From the NCBI GenBank assembly GCA_001600415.1, contig BCJX01000001.1, forward strand, positions 3,109,532 through 3,173,531: 64,000 nucleotides of DNA, written 5' to 3'. Each line of letters opens with the position of its first letter. Positions within the stretch are counted from its first letter, which is position 1. The position numbers and the translations under genes were made by a program. Of this stretch, positions 32,558-45,900 are shown piece after piece. Origin of the DNA: Pascua guehoae. Taxonomy: Eukaryota > Basidiomycota > Tremellomycetes > Trichosporonales > Trichosporonaceae. The notes under the pieces were generated by a model. That model was not told the origin of the DNA and made no database searches. It was given only the letters and a program-made list of their open reading frames with translations.

Positions 32558-33508
32558 TCCCGATCCTGATCCCGATGCGAGGATAGGGAGGAAAGAGTGC
32601 GGAATAATGAAGCAGACGAGAGAAGCAGATGAGAAGCAGATAAAACCCTGGGTACGAGATGTGACCTATTGGAAATGTCAAGTGGTTGCATAGTGTGCTC
32701 TGCGGGCGGGACAGAGGACGCACATCTTTGGATACGGGGTTTGATAGAGGTGGGCCGGGTATGTCTGGCATAGCGTATCAGTGGTCCTTGTCAGCTTGCT
32801 CCTCAGCCTCTGGCCTGTGGTTGCAGTCTGGTCTGGGAGCGTGAGCGTTCAGAACACCAAGTGGGCCAATAGCCCATGAGCCTCGCTTTCTGTCACGCTG
32901 GACTCGCTGCTCGTTGCAGGGTCCTTCCTTCTACTGTACTTTGATCACATCCATCCTCTTCGTGATCACTCACCCCTCGCAGGCGTGTACTGAGGCCCCC
33001 TAGCCCCGCCCGCCTTCCTTGCCTTCCTGCCTCAATACCCAACTCTTTCCATGTCCAAAATTCTTCTGATGCATACTGCGAACATGATACGCGTGGGTAC
33101 GGAGATACATGGGATCGATGCAGGCGGCACCGGGCCGGGCGTGTATACTTGACAGGTGGCAGGTAGCCCGTGTGGGTGCGTGTCGGGTTCAGTGTGGGGT
33201 GTGGGATGACGGATTGTCTGTCAGGGATGTCGATGGCGGATGTGAGGCGTGGCATGTGGAAGATTCGTGAATGCGGAAAGAAAATCGCGTATGAGTGACA
33301 GAAGAGGATTAGGCGAGGGGTCTAGGTAGGTAGGTTGGTAGTTGTCCGGTGGGAGGGGGGGAGGGGGGGTCAACGTCTGTCTAGGCTGAGATGTTTTTGG
33401 GGTTGCAGCGTCGGAATGTCTGTGGCGAGCGGCGTATTGTCAATGGGATGGGGGAAAGGGGGGTGTGGGAGGAGGTGTTTGAGCAATGGCCGAGCAGGCG
33501 GCATGCCC
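32558..33508. other. Convergent intergenic region, nothing recognised
   Basis: 951 bp between the 3' ends of the GST-like and TRP-like genes. There are G-rich stretches near 33350. No RNA gene or coding exon is evident. Confidence 0.55.
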
Positions 33509-36500
33509 TTAGATGGCATGGCCGTACCCGCTCTGCCGCTCGGGTGTCTGGAGGGGCTGGAACAGGCTGCTCGCGTACCCGCCTGTCTCGACGTGGGTGA
33601 CTGGGGGCAGCCGTGGCGCGCCCGACTGCGAGTGCGAGTGATGCAGGAGCGGCTGTGTGGGCTGCGGCTGCGCAAAGTCGGGCTGGATGGGGGGGTACTG
33701 CGACGTGTGCACGGGGCTCATGCTGCGCGGCACAATCGCGCCGCCGTAGTGTCCGCCGTGCCCGTGGCTGTGGCCCGAGACCGAGGGGACAAAGGTCTGC
33801 TCGCCGGCCTCGTTGACTGCGGGGCTCGCTGGAGGCGTAGGCGTCGGCGCTGGTGACGGTGTCGTGTCAGAGGCCGTGACGCCGCTGATGCTTCCATTGC
33901 CAGCACTGCCGCCGCCACCACCACCTCCGCGGCGCTTGACGCGGAAGCTCTGCTGCGGTGGAGCAAGCAGGGGCGCGGTCGACATTGTGCCTGGTGTACC
34001 AGGCGTAGGCGGGCGGCGTTCGTTGTCAGTCGCAGCAGCGCTGCCGCGACCAGTGTCGTTACCACTTCCGCTCGCGCGGGTGGTCATCTGGGGTCGCACC
34101 GGCTTCTTGCGCTGCACGCGGAAGCCACTCTCGCCTCCCACAGGCGCATCGACACCCGCAAACAGCGCACCGCTCTCGTTGACGACCATGGCCTTGCGTG
34201 CGGCATTTTCGTCGCGCTCGCGCTTGTCGAGGTGCTTGTGCTTGCGGGTAAAGAGTGCACGCCAGCGTGGAGGCTGCGCGCTGTCCTCGTCCTGCCGCCA
34301 TGACGCTTCGCGGCGACGGCGCCGCCGTGACGGGCCAGGCTCGTCATCCGAGTCCGGGTCCGAGTCTGGGTTGTTGGCTCCGGCACTCCGGAACCATGCC
34401 GTAGACGACCACGACCGCCGCTTGTGGTGGCCGTCCCTCTCAGTGCCGTCCTCATCATCGACGCGAATGTTGTTGAGCGACCGGCGGCGCGGAATGGTTA
34501 ATGGTGCGGGTCGCGTGCCGTTCCGGTCTGCACGGCTACCAGGTGATGTAGGGGGGTACATGAGGGCATTGGACGCCATTGTCGGGTACTGGTTCATCTG
34601 TGGTGACGTCGACGACGAGAGCGGTAGTGCAGTGTTGGCTGCCGTTGGGGTTGCGAGCTCTTCCATTGCCGCCATCGACGACGACGAGTAGGCGCGCCCG
34701 TGGCCAACCAAACGCGGGTCGGTGCGAATGGCGGGTGGCGGCCCAACGCGGTTCTGCATGGAGAGGGGCCGTCCAGGGCTCATTGGCGGGGTGCGAAGCG
34801 GCATCTTCTCCGACACCCCCACGTCGTTGAGTGGCTGTTGCTCTGGGACCATTGCAGCGACCGGGCGCCAAACGTGGCCGTCCTCGGACATTGAGAACGA
34901 GCTCCCTTGGTCCGACGTCGAGACGCGGTGCCCAAAGTCGTTGACGCTTGGGTTCTGGACGGGATAGTATGCGCCATGCGAACCGAGAAGGTTGCCTTGC
35001 CTGTCGACACCCTGCGAGTGGCGGTCGAGAATCATCTGCGTCGTGAGAGATCCAGCTACAGAGACATTGTGTTGCAGCTGGAGCGAGTTGCGTTTACGGA
35101 GCTTGCGGGCCGCCGCTTTGCCACCGCGCACACCGTTGAGGCAGTCGAGGTCCATAATTGCCGCAAAGATGCCGCCGTCAATCGGGTGGTTGGACTCGTC
35201 AAACGGTGCACCGCCAAAGAGGCGGATGAGGCCCTCGACAATCTTGGTAAAGATCATGAACAAGAAGAAGACCATGACCAGAGCTTGAAGGATGAGGATG
35301 ACGTAGGCGAGCCATTGGGCGGTCGCCTCGTCCACGCCGACCTCTCGGCTGAGGATGACGGCCATTACCATGGACACGATCCTTGTGATCGACAGGAAGA
35401 TGACGACACCACCCATGCTTGCGCCGCGTCCCCAGGGGCTCCAGAACGTCGTGGCCACAAATGTAAACAGCTCGACAACGACAAGGACAATTGCCTGGGC
35501 GAGGCCACTCCCCTGGCCGGCGCCAATGACAATGCCGCTGATCAAGCTGCCGACGAGAGGGAGGGAGCGGTACAGCTGTTTCTCCTGCTCGTACACATTG
35601 TACATGGTCCCGAGCGCCAGAAGTGTACGCGCCGCATCGTAGAGCTTGCCGGTTGGTGTGCGCGAGATCCGCCACATGATAAACGCGGGAATGATGATCG
35701 AGAGGAACGCAAATGCGAGTGCCGCAAAGACGCGCGACACGATTGACGCGCCCGTGATTGTGAGCTGGTAGACCGAGAATGCCGTGATGGGGAAGTGGAA
35801 TGTGAGGATGAGGCGCAAGAGGTTACCATAGAGCGCGTTGAAGTGGAATACGCCAGCCGACCCACGGGGCGAGAAACGACGTCGCGTGCGGTGCCATTTC
35901 GATGGGGCCGAGGGGCGCGCCGAGCGCGGCATTCCAGAGGGCGTAAGGGGGATGGTGTTCAAGTCGGCCGACGAGCGACGCGGGTCAAACCACTCCTTGG
36001 TGTTGCTGTTGGTGCGCGAGTGCGCACCGCCGACGACGCTAGTTGCACCCATACTGTTGCGGTTCCCCTTGGGGCGCGGCGACTGCTCGCGGCTGAGCAG
36101 CTCGGTGAGAAAGTGGAAAAACCATAGCGCAAGACTGATGACAATCACCACACCTGCAAGCATGCAGAAGAGGGACAGGCATGTGCCAAAGAGGTCTTCC
36201 CTCCGCAAGCCGTTCATGCGCGCAAACGAGGGCATGCCGTCCGCGGTGTAGTTTAAGTCGAGGAGGCGGTCGGGAGACGACGAATTGAGGTAGAGCGGGT
36301 ATTGCGGGTCGTTCATCATGTGCGCAAACTTCTCTGGGGGAGTATAGTTTTGCGGAATGATGGCGCGGTACTCGTTGTCGGGAATGACAAGGGACACGTC
36401 TGGCTGGGTCAGCAAAAGAGTCGGGGGCGCGATGGCAGCCGTACTCACTCCACACGAGCTGGGCCCATGAGCTCTGGGTCACAATCGGATAGAAAAAGGT

Positions 36501-37606
36501 CGGCCAGTTGACCGAAATCATGGCCATCATGGTGATAAACTGAATGTGGTGGAGAATATCACGAACGCCGGGCGTCACTGACGGATTAGCATCGCTGGAC
36601 AAGAATAATCGTACTCACCGAAACGCAGCAGCGCCGCGCTTACAGAGAGCCGCTCGCCGCTGAGACCACTGATAAACATGGTGCCCCACTTGAGCAATGT
36701 CGCTTCGCGCTGGGATGCAACGGTGCGGTTGACGCCCACAACCCAGCCCGCAGCAAAGCGAGCAGCCCACTCGACGACAAAGTAGGCAATCGCAATAGCG
36801 GCCGGGAACCACAGAAAGAGCTTGTAGGGCCACGAGCCCTCCTCGTACGGTGTAACGCGAATGTCGACGCATGCCAGTGTCTGCGCTGGTGTGTTGGTGT
36901 CGACGACCTGCATACGGGTGGTGATGGTCGAGAGGGCGTGGACGTTGGACAAGGGGACCGAGATGCTTATACCCCAGTCGCCTTTGGGAAAGGGATTGCA
37001 CCAAGGCGCATTGGCGACAGGAGGAGACGAGAGGCTAGAGGGGAACATGTTGTTGCACACCCACGACTTGGCAGTGTACTGCACCACACCCGCCTCGGCG
37101 GTCGTTGTGAACATTGTCGCTGCGGGGGTTAGTTTGCCAGCCCTTCCGACTGTTTCCGCCTGCGTGCCCATGTCACCCGACGGATTGAGACATTGTGCGC
37201 GCTCTAGGGCAGCTCATGCTGCTAGCGTGCCGCGTGGGGCAGTATGTTGTCGCTTTCACCTAGGGGATCAGTACGTACCCAGCTTATCTGTCGTAGCGTT
37301 GTAGCCTGCCATGTCCGCCTCAATGGTCCCCACAAGATCGAAGCGGAGCACATCGACGCCGTTTCCGGGCAGTTTGAGTGCCGCTGCCTCGGCGCCTGAA
37401 AGCATCTGCGCATACACGGCCGAAACATCGAACAGCTGCTCCTTGGGTGCGAGAAGCGCGTACTTGTCCAGACATGACGAAAAGGCCGGCAAGAGGACGG
37501 TCGCAGTCACGGGTGTGATGAGCGCGAGTGCAAGCACGAGCATGAGCACCGGCACCGCCGCGACTGCGCCGCCCGTGCCAAAGTTCGGGGGAGAGCGCAT
37601 TCGCAT
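33509..37606 (-). CDS. TRP-like / flavin-carrier (FLC) family membrane protein
   Basis: The start MRMRSPPNFGTGGAV at 37606 precedes a signal peptide (VPVLMLVLALALITPVTA). A lumenal ML-like domain with Cys residues follows (SCLDKYALLA, VCNNMFPSSL, NAPWCNPFPKGDWG, LACVDIRVTP). About nine hydrophobic helices come next, including WPYKLFLWFPAAIAIAYFVV, ILTFHFPITAFSVYQLTITG and WLAYVILILQALVMVFFLFM. This is the layout of fungal Flc1-3/Pkd2 proteins, which act in FAD import into the ER, calcium flux and wall integrity (family knowledge). At least four exons are traceable. The C-terminal tail of about 400 residues is Ser/Pro/Arg-rich and probably disordered and cytosolic. A long CT-rich region lies upstream. 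Confidence 0.85.
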
Positions 37607-39880
37607 GGCGACGGTGCGCTTGTGCGGTGTGGTCGGGTGCGATTGTGGTGCGCCGTGTGCAACAGCCGATGTCGGAGGGTGAAAGAGTAGCGTCGGCGGA
37701 GGATGAGAGTGCTGTGATGGAGGGGCTCGACTGCAGGTAGCGGAGTTCGGCGCAGCTGTGCGGGACACGCTACGCTCCGTATGAACGTGGGAGCCGGTGT
37801 CGCGGTGATGGGAGCGGCCTGCGACGTGGGCAGGCTCGGCGACGGGCTGGGCGGCTTGGCAGTGCTCTTGATGTGGGTGTCAGTTGTTACCACTTTTTCC
37901 AATAGAGTGATGATCGGTTGGTCCGATCTTGCACTATTGTCTGAGGCGGCGAAAGCTAGGTCGGTCCCGACTGCAGAGCCGCGGCAGACACAAAGGCCGA
38001 GAGCCAAAGAAGAGCAAGACGAGGGCTGGTCGGGTGGGGGGGGGGGGGAGCGTCGACAGAGCCGTGTGCCGCACGGGGGCGAGGGCGGGTGTAGCAGAGG
38101 CCGGGTGGGAAGCCGCAATGAAATGGGTAGAAACAAGCAAGAAGAAGTGAGGGAAAGGGGGGGAAATGAGATGAGAGAAAGAGAAGAAAGAGAGAGCGAG
38201 AGCGAGTGTGCGGTGTGCGGTGTGTGTGAGTGGGAGGAATTGGGTAGACTCCAGTAGTGGAATGTGTTTGAGGGTCAATGGTCGATGAGACGCTTGCAGC
38301 AAGCGCTTGCGAGCAAAGGAGTGGGCTTGGCGCAAATGACGAGGGCGAGCAAGACTGCGAGAGCGAGCGAGCGAGGGAATGGGGGGGCCGGGCGACCAAA
38401 GAAGATTGGGATACGGCTTGTGCGGGGAGGAGAGGGGAGGGGAGGGGAGGGGAGGGGAGGGAGGGAGGGGCAGGCAGAGGGAGATCAGCGAGAGCGAGCG
38501 GCGGCAGCAGCACGAGGAGAGGAGAGAGTGCTGCGCCATGAACCGAGTAATGAAAAAGGTACGCCAGATGGCACGGACACTGCTCAATACCTACCCAGCT
38601 GCCAGCTGCCAGCTGCCCATGGCTGCCATGCCATGCTGGCACGGTGGCACGGTGGGTGGCACGGTTGTCCTGTACAGTAGTGGCACCCTTTGGTGTCCAG
38701 GGGTGGGTGGGTGGGTGGCCATGGGTGGACAAAAGCCCCCCAGCGATAGGGAAGACGGCCGGATGACAGGTTTGGTTGAGAGCCTGCAGCCTCGCATGCC
38801 ATACAGTACTGTACAGTATGCCCAGGTTGAGACTAGTGGTGACACTTACGTCACAAGTTCAACCTCAAACCTTTTTCAACGCTCTTTCCCTTCTTTCGGC
38901 GGCAGGGCAGGCAACCAGAGGCAAGCTCGTAGGCTCGTATCCCCCTCACACCCATGCACACCCCCATGGCACCATAAAAGTTCATGCATGCTTTTGAATT
39001 GACCATGTGCGCCTCGTGGTTGGCCTTGACATCCGCGGTATTGGTAGCGCCAGATTCCAACGTTTGGTTGTATTCTTAGCCGCAGCGCGCCCAGTGCGCA
39101 CAGCATGCACAGCAGAGGATCCAGAGGAATGTCTGTCCCACGTTGCAGCCAAAAGCAACGTGCGCAACGCCATGGGATCATGGAGCAGATCGTCGTGCCG
39201 TCGTTGTCGCTTCCGAAAGTCTACGACGACGGCCAGGCCAGTGAGAGAGAGCCACGGCCACCACTCGTCCCCCTTGCCTTTTTTTTTTCTCCTTCCATTT
39301 CGTCTCCATTGGCGTTGCCGAGTGTGCCGAGCGCACCGAGCGCCGCCCCTTATTCGCGGCGGCTTGGCGGCGAAAGAGGGAGTAGGGAACCAATACCGGT
39401 GCATACTGTACGGTAGCTGCGGCGGGGGTTGGTTACTACAGATGTGCGTAAAGGTTTGGTCACAGGTCGGGTCACTGTTTTTGGGTCGGCGCTTTGACTC
39501 TATTCACCTGGAATGGCGTCAAATGGCGCTTTAGTACTAGCCCTCGTGCGCTCGGCGTTTGCGGTGGTAAGAGAGGGGGGATGGATGGGTTGGGTAGGTG
39601 GCCTCTGGCCTCTGGGTTGGGCGCCACAGGGATCAAACGATCGTCAGGAATATCGTAAAGGGACACGGCAGGCCTGGCAGTTGGCCTGGCGCCCTCGCAC
39701 CCGATCACTTCCAAAAGCAGAACAAACGAGCGTCCTGGCGTCCTGCGTCAATCATGCACCACAGTTCCGTACGCTCGGACCAACCGCACCGGGTCCGATG
39801 GCACCCAACAGCAACAAATGACACTACCGCACGTCACGGATCTCATCTCTCAAAGCCTCGTATCTAACTAGAACGCTAGT
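37607..39880. promoter_or_regulatory. Long upstream region of the TRP-like gene, plus nucleoporin 3' end
   Basis: 2,274 bp without a supported gene. On the coding strand of the TRP-like gene it is strongly pyrimidine-rich at about 38040-38530, including an (AGGGG)n tract read on the plus strand. From 38600 there are short repeats of GCCAGCT and GGCACGGT. Confidence 0.5.
38431..38470 (+). repeat. (AGGGG)n tract, G-quadruplex-prone
   Basis: About eight 5-bp units of AGGGG lie in the purine-rich stretch upstream of the TRP-like gene. The G-runs of four are spaced by single A. Confidence 0.85.
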
Positions 39881-42402
39881 TTATGCGCTGCTCTTAATCG
39901 CGTCCACCTCCTTTTGCAGTGCGGTGGCCAGAGCTTGGGCCGCATCCTTTGTCTTGACACGTAGTAGGTAAGGCTTGACGTTACCCTTGGGGTCGTAGCC
40001 GATAAACTTGATGGTGGTCGCATCGGCCTTTGGATCAAACGATGCCTGCAGTGCCATGTTCTGTTGAAAGCAGTCAGCATCCAACCATGACTTGTTTGCC
40101 TGCAGCCCGGTCCGACTCACCAGCACGACAGCGCCGCTCCCATCTGCGCGCATAAGAAGACGCCGTTTGCTCCCATCCTTTGCGCGTTTCAACTTGAACT
40201 GGCCCAACCCGACGACCACATACTTGCCCCCCTCGAGTGCGTGCAGCTTGCCGCGCTGTTCCACAACCGTGTCCTCGTCCTCTTCGCCAGCACCAGCCGT
40301 CTCTGCGAGGTTCTTGGACGGCTCTGCGTCGGCCGGTTCCGCAGACCCCTCGGCTGGGGTCGCTGCACCAGAGGCCCCGGCTGAGACCGGTGCAGAGGAA
40401 GCAGGGGTGCCAAACGCAAACGGGGTCGCGCCGGGGCTCCCAAATGCAAATGGCTTGGCTGCCGATGTCGATGCCGCTGCGGGTGGCTGCGAAGACGAGC
40501 CGAAAGAAAAAGTCGAGGCGGGCTTGTCCGCCGAGCTGCCGCCAAACGAAAAGGCTGGCTTGGACGGCTCGGCAGGCTTTGCAGGCGGCGCGCCAAATGA
40601 AAACGCAGGAGCAGCAGACTTTTCGGCAGGCTTCTCCGAAGACGAGCTGCTACCACCAAAGCTGAATGTCGCTCCCGGCGAACCGCCAAATGAGAATCCC
40701 TTGGTTGGGCTGGTGCTAGAGGCGGCACCGGGGGTGCCCTTGGCCCCGCCAAACGCAAGCTGTGGTGCACTACCGCCAGGGCCAAACTTGCCGAGCTTGG
40801 CAGGTGGCTCGGTGGGGGTCGTTGTTGAAGCAGAAGGCGTAAACGTCTTGCTGTCAGGTGTGGTGGGCTGAAGCGGGCCAGACGGGGCAAACGAGAATAG
40901 TCCAGACGACGACTTGGAACCGGAAGGCGTTCCAAAGGCAAACTTGGGCGCGTCCTTGGCCTTGGCCTTTTCCTCCTTCTCCTTGTCCTCCTTTTCCTTC
41001 TCGGTCGCCATCTCCTCGTCCAGCACTTCAGCGACAACGGCATTCACCGCTTCCGACACGTTCAGCGGAACGGCCTTGCCACCAAAGCTGAAGCCCGAGC
41101 TGCTCGAGCTCGCCACACCGGTGGGAGTGAAACCGCCAGTGGAGCCCGCAGACGGCGTAGATGGCTTCAGAAGGGAGAAGCCACCAGCCGCAGGCACGCT
41201 CGGAGGTGCCGGTGGCTTGGTGACTGGTGCCGATGGTGCCGACGATGAGCCGTTTGTGGCAGTCTGAGGCGGGGGAGTAGACTCTGGCTTCCACCCAGCC
41301 TTGGCGGCAGCCTCGCGAAGGTGCTTTTCATATTGCGAAATGACAGACGGGAGGACAGCGCTGAGGTCGAGGAACTCGTTGGCGTTCAGAGACTGGGACA
41401 CAAACGAGAGGAACGACGTGTTGAGCCCGCGCAACGATGTCCAGTACGCAACCTCTCCCTCGTCTGGTGGAGTCGGCTGCGACGGCGCAGGACCAGAAGC
41501 CGAGCGGAAGGCCGCCGATGCCGGAGCAGCAGGGCGAGCAATGGGGGCCGCCGATGAACTGGAAGCTGGCGCAGCGGGGGTGGGCGTTGCCTTGGCCCCA
41601 AAGGAGAAACCACCAAATGGCTTTGGCGGAGCTGCGGGCTCCTTTGCAGGCTCGGGTGCCTTGGGTGCTGTGGGAGGCGCCGCAGGAGCGGCCGCCTTGG
41701 AACCAAAGGAGAAGCCTCCAAACGGCTTGGGAGGTGATGAAGGGGCAGACTTTCCAGGGGACGCGGGTATCGCGCTCTTGTTAAAGGAGAAGCCACCGCC
41801 AAATGGAGCAGCAGCGGCTGCCGGAGGAGGGGCGGCAGCGGGGGCAGCAGGCGCCTTGCCAAACGAAAAGCCGCCACCAAAGGGAGACGAAGACGCAGCA
41901 GGCGCGGCTGGTGGTGCAGCCGGAGGAGCCGGAGGTGCAGCAGAGAAGCTGAAGCCGCCCGATGCGCCGCCCGACGCGCCACCGTTGGCCGCACCAAAGC
42001 TGAACCCAGTGGAAGGGGCAGCAGACGAGGAGCCAGTGGCAGGTGCGGCGCCAGCCTGTAGGATGTTAGAAAATGGACAAATGTTGCGATGGAGGTGCAA
42101 GAGACACAAACACTCACCCCCGCTACCCCTGCGCCTCCCAAGCCCTTACGCTTCGGCAGACCGCGGATCCTGCAAGTCAATATTGATGCACATATTGGTC
42201 ATGGGGGGATCCAGAAGCGTCCAGGAGCCCAACTCACTGTCGTCCCTCTACGGGCTTGAAGGCATCGGAGCGCACTCCTTCGTTCTGGGGCGTCAGACGC
42301 TTGGCCGCAAATAAAAAGTTGAGCACCACTTACGTCCTCACCACCGTCATCCGAGGTGTAGCCCTCCTTTGTGATTTGCTCCTCGGCACCGCGTTTTGCC
42401 AT
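39881..42402 (-). CDS. NUP2: NUP2/NUP50-type FG nucleoporin with C-terminal Ran-binding domain
   Basis: Four exons. The first, from MAKRGAEEQITKEGYTSDDG at 42402, matches the importin-alpha-binding N-terminus of Nup50/Nup2. Two small exons read NEGVRSDAFKPVEGRQ and IRGLPKRKGLGGAGVAG. The large last exon (to 39881) is rich in FSFG repeats separated by Ala/Pro/Lys linkers. The RanBP1-type domain at the C-terminus has VVVGLGQFKLKRAK, RLLMRADGSGAVVL, TIKFIGYDPKGNVKPYLLRV and ends DAIKSSA. Such proteins sit on the nuclear basket and speed release of import cargo and recycling of importin-alpha (established). The opposite-strand reading frame is only a shadow of the repeats. Confidence 0.93.
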
Positions 42403-42957
42403 GTCGCCTTTTGGTCGTAGTGCGTAGAGGGTGAGATGTTTGAAGAACGAGAAACCGAGTTGCGAAGAGGAGTGATGGATGGCTCACGATGTCAAAGGGC
42501 ACGGTGCACATTGTCCTCATCGGCGGGCATCAGGAAATCGAGGTCACGTGGCAATTTTGATCCCGTGCGTGCGATATGAGCTGGGCGCGTCTGGCCGTCT
42601 GGCGCCTTTGATTGTGACGCAGTCGAGGCGAAGCATGCAGTGCAGCATGCAGGAGGCAGAGGAGTGACGACAGCCCATTCATTGCACTGGGTATTGTCGT
42701 TGTGGACACAACTCCCATCCACCATCTATCTTTGCACCATTGCAGCTGCCCCATTGACCGTCACTCCTCCTCTCGACCATTACAACACAAAGGCAAGGCA
42801 CAGCTGCAAGGACATCAAACTCCAAACAGCTCTGCTTCGCGGTATAATCGTCCGTATCGCTGCCGCCAAGTCGCACCCCACGTCGTCGTTGCTCGACCAA
42901 GCGACGAGTAAGCGCTGTCGCCGCCCTTCCTTTGCTGACCATGCCCAGCCTCTGGCC
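42403..42957. promoter_or_regulatory. Divergent region between the nucleoporin and UBP2-like genes
   Basis: 555 bp. A possible 5'-leader intron precedes the UBP2-like start (GTAAGC-like donor near 42908, TGCTGACC branch, CCCAG acceptor at about 42949). The stretch up to 42640 is otherwise featureless. Confidence 0.4.
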
Positions 42958-45900
42958 ATGACTCTTGATCCGCCAGAGTCGGGCGGTCAGAGTCCGTCCC
43001 GACAGACGTCTCTCAATGCTCAAGACCCAAACCCATCGTCGCCGACTCGCAGCGGCCCCTATGCGCCGCGCCCACCGCCGCGTCGTGGTGACTCGCATGG
43101 CTCGTTTGGTTCAGCCAGGACTCAAGTCACAGTCCAATGGCCAAAGGCAGTGGGCGATACTAGTCCTGTCGGACAGCCAGCCATTGTGCCTCCCAATCCT
43201 GCCGCGGGTGGACCTTCTCCCCAGCACCAGCCGACGGCCGACGCTGCTGCCGCCACCAGCAACTGGAACAACACTGTGAGCGACTTGGTGGACGTCTCTG
43301 TGACCGATCCACAAGTAGCCCATGGCAACGACACCCACATTGATGTTGTTCCAGTGCCGACGCCGAAGGGCTCGGTCGACGTCCTTCCAGCCTACGAAGG
43401 GCCACAAGGAGGAACAGTCGAGGTCCTCCCTGCCTACCCTGCTGCCTCTGTGGAGGCGGTCCCAGCCTCCGAGTACCGCTCTCCCGAGGCAGTGATCGAG
43501 GGATTTGACGAACCGTCCGACTCGACTTTACCCCCTGGCGTTCTCGCGGAACATATCGGCGAAGACGACATGGACGCCCCTCTGCTGCGGTGGAGTGACA
43601 GCGACGACGGCATGCAGGGCGTCAAGAGCAAGGCTGTCACGTTCAAAGACATCGACGAGCCTGGACAGGCGACACCACTGGGCTCAGTGGTTCCCGAGAG
43701 GCCTCAGATTGGCCCTGGAACAATGCCCAAGCTGTGGTTTGAGCAACTACACAAGCACCCCACTTCTTTGTGGCGCCCTGACATCAACCACCTTCCTCAG
43801 CCACCGCCTCCCAAGCCTCCTAGGCCGCCATCTGCCCCCGCCACGACGGTGGCATCGCCTGCTCCTCCTGTTGAATCCTACACCAAGCCGCTTACACTTG
43901 AAGACGTCTTCCAGGCTCTACCTGGTCATGGGGAACAGAACTGGTACTTTTGTACTCAGTGTTGGGCATGGTACCACATCGTGGTTGGCCATGGCAAGCC
44001 ACCAGTCACACTCCAGTACGGGAGCGAGGCCTGGGCGGCCTTGACACTGCAGCAGCAGGCAGAATTCACTTTCGAGAAGCACCGTCTCGCCGACCTGGAG
44101 ACGTCTCGTGCTGTGGCCAACATGACGCGGCACCACTTCCACCCCTTCCGGGGACTTATCCAGGCCCCGCGCGAATCTCGGATTGAGCGTGTGGACATCG
44201 AGGGCCACATCGACAAGTTCATTCACTTCGACTTTGAAGTGTTTGAAGGAACCCCGAAAGCCCTCGAAAGCTACAAGAGTCAGGAGGAGGGATACGACGA
44301 GGTTCTCTACGCCAGCTGCTCGTCGGACGCCTGGGTCTTTGTACAGGGTCCCGTACCGGGGCAGCTGCCAGTCGGCCTCGTCCACGACTTTACGCAAGAG
44401 AAACTCGACAACCCCAGCCCAGGCGTCGATGGCGCCCAGAGTGTGGTCGATGCCTGGTCACTAGCTGTTACGTGAGTATGAGCCTTGGTACATTGCTGAT
44501 TGCTCTTCAGCCTCCTGGTGAATCCTTTGTTCAAGGGAAAGCGCGGTTGGGTCAAGCTGGAAAACAAGACGTTCCAGAATAAGATTGGAGTGTCGTTGCG
44601 GGCGTGAGTGTTGTCTTGCTCGAGCGCTCGCTTACTCAGATCACATCTCATGTATCGACTCGGCTTCTTGTGCAAGGAATTTGAAGACGGCAACCGCATC
44701 GGACCTCTTGCGTCTGGCGATGTGGTCGCGACCGAAGCCCAGGTCAAGCACATGGATCAGTACTTTACTCGTACCTGGGTTGAAATATGTCTGTGGCTCC
44801 AAGAGTACCAGCGTTGGCACCGTTAGTCTTTTACGTCGCGAGTATCTGGCTAATGAGCAGACAAGGACGTCCACGCCGAGCATGTCAAGGCTGTCCTCCT
44901 TGGTGAAGATCTCGAGCGCGCTCTCAACATCATGGGCGTTCCCGAGTGTAAGTGGGACAACTCCAAGGACCATGACTGATAGTCGCAGCCGGTGTCCCCT
45001 TCTCTGACGTCTTCACCGAGCCACTCCACATTCTTGGTGTCTCAAATCGTGACACTGTGGGAACGATCGAGGACGCATACGACCTTCAAGTATCCGAAGA
45101 CTTCAAGCACACTGGCAAATACCTGGGCGCCCTGGAAGTCCTCTCGCGCGCGCCTACCCCGGGCGCCGACATGCTTCAGATTAAAATTGCGACAGAACGG
45201 TCGCTTGACCGTTTCAGTGATAGTGAGTTGCCGTGTTATTTCATCAAGTCGCGGTTAACCATCACAGGCGACATTGACAAGGCATATGAGGGTATTGGGA
45301 TCACGGCACAGTACCTCGACACCATTCACGTCGAGCGCGACGACGTACCTCCCGACCACATCTTTGACATGCACCGCAACGCGATGAGCGTTCTTACAGA
45401 CGCCGAAGAACGTGCAACCCTCAGTCATCACCTTTACGTCATTGGCCATGTGCTCGGCAACGAGGTGATGATAAAGGTTGGCCGAAGCGGTAGCACGTAC
45501 CTATCCCTCGACCAGGCCTACAACGAGTTCAATCTCTCTCGTACCTTTGGCACTTTCGACAGCGACATGGACCAGATGCTCATCTTGTAAGTGCGAAAAG
45601 CCGAGGTAGATGATTGACCTCCCACAGGCAGTACGAGACGTGGATCTCTGACAGGCCGTCGCGCGCCGACCATTACCGCATGGCCCTCTCCATCATTGCC
45701 AATGCACCTGGAGAGGAGCGGCCAGTTCTCCAAGCGTTCCTGGCTGGCAAAGATAGTGAGCTTTCTATTGACCGGCAAATATGCTAATGACAGTCTCCGA
45801 GTTACAAGGACCTGCTCGTCGCGATATTCCAGCTGGATTGAGGAACATTGGCAACACGTGCTACCTCAACTCGGTTCTGCAGGTGCGCTTGTGCTTTTGA

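Noticed and set aside
40092..42314. Plus-strand Ala/Gly/Glu-rich open frames
   Set aside because: Shadows of the FG-repeat exon of the nucleoporin on the minus strand.
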